64,000 bases of DNA, taken from the NCBI GenBank assembly GCA_963971285.1, contig OZ020254.1, positions 2,790,001 through 2,854,000 of the forward strand. The letters are read 5' to 3'. This stretch comes from Astropecten irregularis. Lineage: Eukaryota > Echinodermata > Asteroidea > Paxillosida > Astropectinidae. The notes below the pieces were generated by a model. The model made no database searches and had not been told where the DNA came from. It worked only from the letters and a program-made list of their open reading frames with translations. Below are positions 60,186 to 64,000 of this stretch, in pieces; position 1 is the first letter of the stretch, and each line of letters opens with the position of its first letter. The position numbers and the translations under genes were made by a program.

Positions 60186-61914
60186 CCAAGTCAAGTGACT
60201 TCAGATTAAAGGTGCACTCTTCAAAAGTATAAAGTTTAATATCTTAATCAAATGTTTTTTTGTGTATAATGTTTAGAAAAAATTTTAATATCATAAAACG
60301 GAAAAGCCATGTGTTCTGTTTTCAACAGACACAATATCTAGTATTTTTTTTGAGTTTGTTCTGTGGCCCATAGACTTTGTACACAGATTTTTCTGCGCGG
60401 CACTTTGGTTACTTTAAAACAGCCGATCTTAACCAAACTTGGCCTGAATGAAGTCCGTATAGGGTAGTTGTGCCCCGAAACTTTTCATCATCATGACGTC
60501 AAAACTTGATTTTATATGATTTTTTTAAAATATTGTATAGCCCGTTCACTTTGTACACAGATTACGTGAACGTGGTCGTTGTACAAAACATAAAGCTCGA
60601 TCAATTTCCCATACACTATGTACAGTGTACATGTAGGCCTGCGTACGCAATTCACTGTGATAACATACAATGCACATGTCCGATTCCGTGACACAAAACT
60701 ACGTCGTTTACAACTTGCCATAGTTTGCACGTAATTCCTTTTATATATCATTAAATACCATCACCAAATCTTAATCGAAATGCTCTCGATGTAGGTTGCT
60801 CTGAGTACGTGAAAATATTGGTCATTAAATAAAACATACGATTTAAACAACATAAATACAAGGCGCGTTCAGATGTTTGATTGCCTGGATTATATATGCC
60901 GTTTTTTCATTTACTTCCTTATCATAGTTGCCAGCAAAGCAGCGTAAATGCTGATTTTGAGCTGTGTTTTGACCAGACAACCACGCACGCGCAGCAATCT
61001 ACTTATACCGTTTTCAATACGTAAGGTTGCACCCAAGTAAATTAACTCCCGCGGACAACAGTGATAAATCCCCAAACTTCAAAAATCGTTAAAAAATATA
61101 CAGAACTCTCACAACCTTTCATTTTCTTTTCATTTTATGGTAGGGTGACGGTTGAATTTTTGAGTTATACTCATTCTCAGCTGACCACCCCTAAAAGAAG
61201 GTACGGATCACTCCAGTCAAAGAAGCCATTAAAAAAAAAAACATCCCTCTGTAAAGCGGCTGAAATAGACCCACTTTCTCACCCAATTGCATCAAAAATG
61301 GTCACAAATGGAAGCCCAGAGTCCAGGCAGGAGGTCCAGTGCCATATTTCTTCAATCCTTCATTTTCATAGCTCTCACAACTGTCTCATTTCAAATATAT
61401 TGAGTGCTTAACTTTTATTCATGAGCTCGGCGGACCCATTTGGCCAACATTTACCTGGAATTTGGTGCACCCGTAATGCAGGATTCAGTTTTCCGATATA
61501 ACGCCCTCTTTTGATTGAAACGAGAAATCATTTCCCGAAGACGATATCATTTATTTGCTGAATCAAACAACATCAGCGATGTGTATTTAATTTGAAAAAT
61601 ATTTTATATCATATGCGGAAAAGCCATGTGTTCTGTTTTCAACAGACACAACCTCTAGTTTTTCTTTCTTCTTCCTCTTCCTCTTCATGTCGCTTGAGTT
61701 ACCATAGACTTTTTCTAGGTGGCACTTTGGCTACTATTAAACTGCCGATTTTAACCAAACTTGGTCTGAAGGAAGTCCATATAGGGTAGTTGTCTCCCGA
61801 AACTTTTCGTCATTGTGACGTCATCAGGTGTCATGTGACCAGCGATTTGAATTTAATAATCAAAATCTTTAAAAATCAACCAAAAATCAACGGTATGAGA
61901 TATTAAGTTGATTC

Positions 61915-62435
61915 TTTCACCAAAAGTGATTGTTAGGCACGGTCTTTCTTTGTGACACATTACTTGACCTCTGTGACCTCTACTTCCGGTCAAACAGGAA
62001 GTAGCTCCTCATTTAAAAATGGTAAGAGCTAGGATCATGATTCTTTCACCAAAAGGGAATGTTAGGCAAGGTCTTTCTTTGTGACACATTACTTGACCTC
62101 GGTGACCTTTACTTCCGGTCAAACCGGAAGTAGCTCCTCATTTAAAAGTGGTAAGAGCTAGGATCATGATTCTTTCACCAAATATCAATGTTAGGCAAGG
62201 TCTTTCTGTGTGACACATTGCTTGACCTCTGTGACCTCTACTTCCGGTCAAACAGGAAGTAGCTCCTCATTTAAAAGTGGTAAGAGTTAGGATCATGATT
62301 CTTTCACAAAAAGTGAATGTTAGGCAAGGTCTTTCTTTGAGACACAATGTTTGACCTCTGTGACCTCTACTTCCGGTTAAACAGGAAGTAGCTCCTCATT
62401 CCAAAGTGGTAAGACCTAGGATCATGATTCTTTTT
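61915..62435 (+). repeat. 129-bp minisatellite, array 3 (4 units)
   Basis: ACTTCCGGT at 61982, 62111, 62240 and 62369, again 129 bp apart. Confidence 0.95.
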
Positions 62436-62554
62436 TTTAACTTGTCCATTAAGGGATCCCTTTCTTTGTATAACAGTTTATATTTGTAATTCAATTTATA
62501 ATATCATATGCGGAAAAGCCCTATGTGCTGTTTGCAACAGCCATAGATGTCTAG

Positions 62555-62729
62555 TTTTTCTTGTCTTTTATTGCAGATGTGTACTGTGCAATATGAATTC
62601 TACGTGCAATTTTTCATATTATGAAGAAAGGACCAATCATCTGTTCAACCTCGTTATATCATGTCATAAATTTACATGGTGCTGCTGACCCTACCATGCG
62701 GCTTGTATAAGTGGGTGTGAGTTGATGAC
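62555..62729 (+). other. 3' splice site and 5' untranslated exon part of UBOX5
   Basis: A pyrimidine tract directly abuts the transposon end and leads to TTTTATTGCAG at 62566-62576. The exon then starts with an upstream ATG at 62577 that opens a 15-codon ORF ending at TGA 62622-62624, before the main start at 62730. The splice site is inferred from sequence only. Confidence 0.55.
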
Positions 62730-64000
62730 ATGGCTGTGAATTTTTGCAGCAGGGACTATGGAACTATAGTGACAACAAACTCGGTCAGTGTCGATGGATA
62801 CGAGGTTGAAAACCTGCTGGGTAGGAAGACCATGTGGGGGCAGCCCAAGGGGTTTATGTCCGAGTCGTTCGTCAAGCCCCCAGTGGACGTCACCTTCATG
62901 CTCCCTTTCAACGTTTGGCTCCAGAAGATTGTGATTGATCCCAAAGTAGGCAGTCAGGTATCAACAGGGTTCGAAGTCTTCACTGCGTCAGTGGCTATGC
63001 CTCGTACTCCGAGATCGTCCGGAGTACCTTCACAGAGAGGAAAGAGCGGTCAAGCGAGTTGCCCGGACTCCAAACCCACTTTGAGAACCCAGAGTCAGAT
63101 GTTGGCCGAAAAAGATAGTGCTGTTTTTGCGAGTATAAGCAAAGCATTCGCTGTAGACGGGAACACAGCTACGTTTTGCTTCATCAACCACAGCTACCAA
63201 CCGATGTTTCCACAGATTGCTAGGGATCTTCGTCGGGAAGAAGTGGAGTCTGCCACGGTCACAAGGGCACTTCGTTATGCCCAACCCGGTGCGCTGACCA
63301 ATGTGAGTCACGTGACAGTGCGGGTCATCCGTGCCCCTTGCGGATCTGTGGCAATCAAAAACGTCCAGATATTAGGCCAGCCGGCACGGTCTTGCCCTAG
63401 GCCGACCATAAACTGGTTTCTTCAAGTAATTAAAGCTATTCAAAACCCACAGCACAAAGAGGAAAAAAGTGGAGCTACGTTACAAACCACTAACAAATCT
63501 CAGTTAAATGGTGGCTGTAGTTCAGGCTCATCGGTTAATAAAAGTGCAGCAAGTCTGAAAAATTCTGCAGACACACCAACAGATTTGATACCAGAAGAGT
63601 TCATTGACCCCATTACTAGGGACATGCTGGTGCTTCCAGTGCTTTTGCCTTCAGGACACACTGTTGACAGCGACACCCTCCGCAAGCACAGTGAGGCCGA
63701 AGAGCTGTGGGGACGTCCACCCAATGATCCCTTCACGGGAATACCCTTCACCAAGGGGAGCAGGCCACTCCCGAATATCAAGCTGAAGGAGAGACTCGAT
63801 CTCTATTTGCTGAAAGGTGGCCCAAATGTTGTCGCTCCCCCGGCCAGGGATGTTGGGAGATCCCGGGGTAGACCAACCAATCAGGGCATTCCAGCTCCAG
63901 CATCTCTCGTCAATCGACAGAGTGACTCTACAACTTTGAATGATGCTCTTAAAGAAGTTCCAGACATTCCCGAGACAACAGGACCCAGCTCCTCACACCG
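62730..64000 (+). CDS. UBOX5: U-box domain-containing protein 5 (RNF37), N-terminal part
   Basis: One open frame of 423 codons from ATG 62730 to the window edge without a stop. The start MAVNFC and SVDGYEVENLL line up without gaps with the human N-terminus. The N-terminal region (PFNVWLQKIVIDPKVGSQVS, then VIRAPCGSVAIKNVQILGQP) matches the RNF37 N-terminal domain. The U-box is about residues 285-365: IPEEFIDPITRDMLVLPVLL, PSGHTVDSDTL, then NDPFTGIPF, and LKERLDLYLL at its end. U-boxes bind E2 enzymes without zinc; the family is a nuclear E3 ubiquitin ligase and also has a C-terminal RING-type finger, here beyond the edge. Residues about 365-423 are Ser/Pro-rich. The HINE-like array ends 175 bp before the start codon. 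Confidence 0.93.
   Translation, partial: MAVNFCSRDYGTIVTTNSVSVDGYEVENLLGRKTMWGQPKGFMSESFVKPPVDVTFMLPFNVWLQKIVIDPKVGSQVSTGFEVFTASVAMPRTPRSSGVPSQRGKSGQASCPDSKPTLRTQSQMLAEKDSAVFASISKAFAVDGNTATFCFINHSYQPMFPQIARDLRREEVESATVTRALRYAQPGALTNVSHVTVRVIRAPCGSVAIKNVQILGQPARSCPRPTINWFLQVIKAIQNPQHKEEKSGATLQTTNKSQLNGGCSSGSSVNKSAASLKNSADTPTDLIPEEFIDPITRDMLVLPVLLPSGHTVDSDTLRKHSEAEELWGRPPNDPFTGIPFTKGSRPLPNIKLKERLDLYLLKGGPNVVAPPARDVGRSRGRPTNQGIPAPASLVNRQSDSTTLNDALKEVPDIPETTGPSSSH

Larger units (their letters stand above)
57857..62554 (+). mobile_element. Head-to-tail array of Helentron/HINE-like non-autonomous elements
   Basis: Units run about 57903-59110, 59111-60341, 60342-61658 and 61659-62554, with an extra 5' end at 57857-57902. 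Features: a 5' TTGGCTTTTCCG...CGGAAAAGCC block (57903-57930, variant 59111-59138); a T/CTT-rich tract; a block with ACCATAGACTTTTTCTA and TTTTAACCAAACTTGGTC; a 129-bp minisatellite in three units; and a 3' end with GCGGAAAAGCC, a hairpin and a terminal CTAG (59107, 60338, 61655, 62551). Inverted subterminal blocks, internal minisatellite, 3' hairpin and insertion next to T are hallmarks of HINE/DINE-1-type Helitron relatives. No Rep/helicase ORF is present. The third unit lacks a clear 5' block and contains about 1 kb of unrelated sequence (60560-61600). Confidence 0.65.

Noticed and set aside
58201..62435. CRISPR-like or satellite DNA array of 129-bp units
   Set aside because: Units are head-to-tail without spacers and sit at the same place inside each transposon-like element, so they are part of the element.

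Overview
The window is animal nuclear DNA: interrupted genes with GT-AG introns, low gene density, and many dispersed inverted repeats and transposon remnants. The gene set (DOCK-A, TCERG1, SAXO, RNPC3, CFAP206, UBOX5) and protein similarity to vertebrate orthologues point to a marine invertebrate deuterostome. Repeat texture such as frequent TACATGTA and TAGGCCTA makes an echinoderm my best guess, but this is inference. No prokaryotic operon, CRISPR array or rRNA gene was seen.

Layout: (1) 0.5-7.0 kb, minus strand: the first six coding exons of a DOCK1/2/5-type Rac exchange factor; the gene continues past the left edge. (2) 7.48-13.51 kb: a complete-looking hAT transposon with 14-bp terminal inverted repeats, a 6-bp target duplication and an intact three-exon transposase predicted at 883 aa. 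(3) 13.5-19.8 kb: mostly repeats, with two candidate exons of an unrecognised minus-strand gene. (4) 19.8-36.9 kb, plus: complete TCERG1 (18 coding exons, 1127 aa). (5) 37.5-40.6 kb, minus: a SAXO-type axonemal microtubule protein (8 coding exons, 495 aa). (6) 40.9-47.2 kb, plus: RNPC3, the U11/U12 65K protein (12 coding exons, 536 aa), whose last intron looks U12-type. (7) 48.7-56.0 kb, minus: CFAP206 (15 coding exons, 623 aa). (8) 57.2-62.55 kb: a head-to-tail array of Helentron/HINE-like elements carrying a 129-bp minisatellite and palindromic CRE motifs. (9) 62.7 kb to the right edge, plus: the 5' part of UBOX5 (RNF37).

From TCERG1 rightwards, genes alternate in orientation: TCERG1 and SAXO converge, SAXO and RNPC3 diverge from 327 bp, RNPC3 and CFAP206 converge, CFAP206 and UBOX5 diverge. 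Two genes concern cilia (SAXO, CFAP206) and two concern transcription or splicing (TCERG1, RNPC3). They form no pathway together. Exon joins were worked out by hand from splice consensus, phase and remembered family similarity; every join listed for the named genes and the transposase keeps the reading frame.

I found no convincing new multi-gene system. The best leads are the intact hAT element, the U12-type intron inside a minor-spliceosome gene, the HINE-like array ending 22 bp before a splice acceptor, and a MITE family whose copies share a core but have two kinds of ends.
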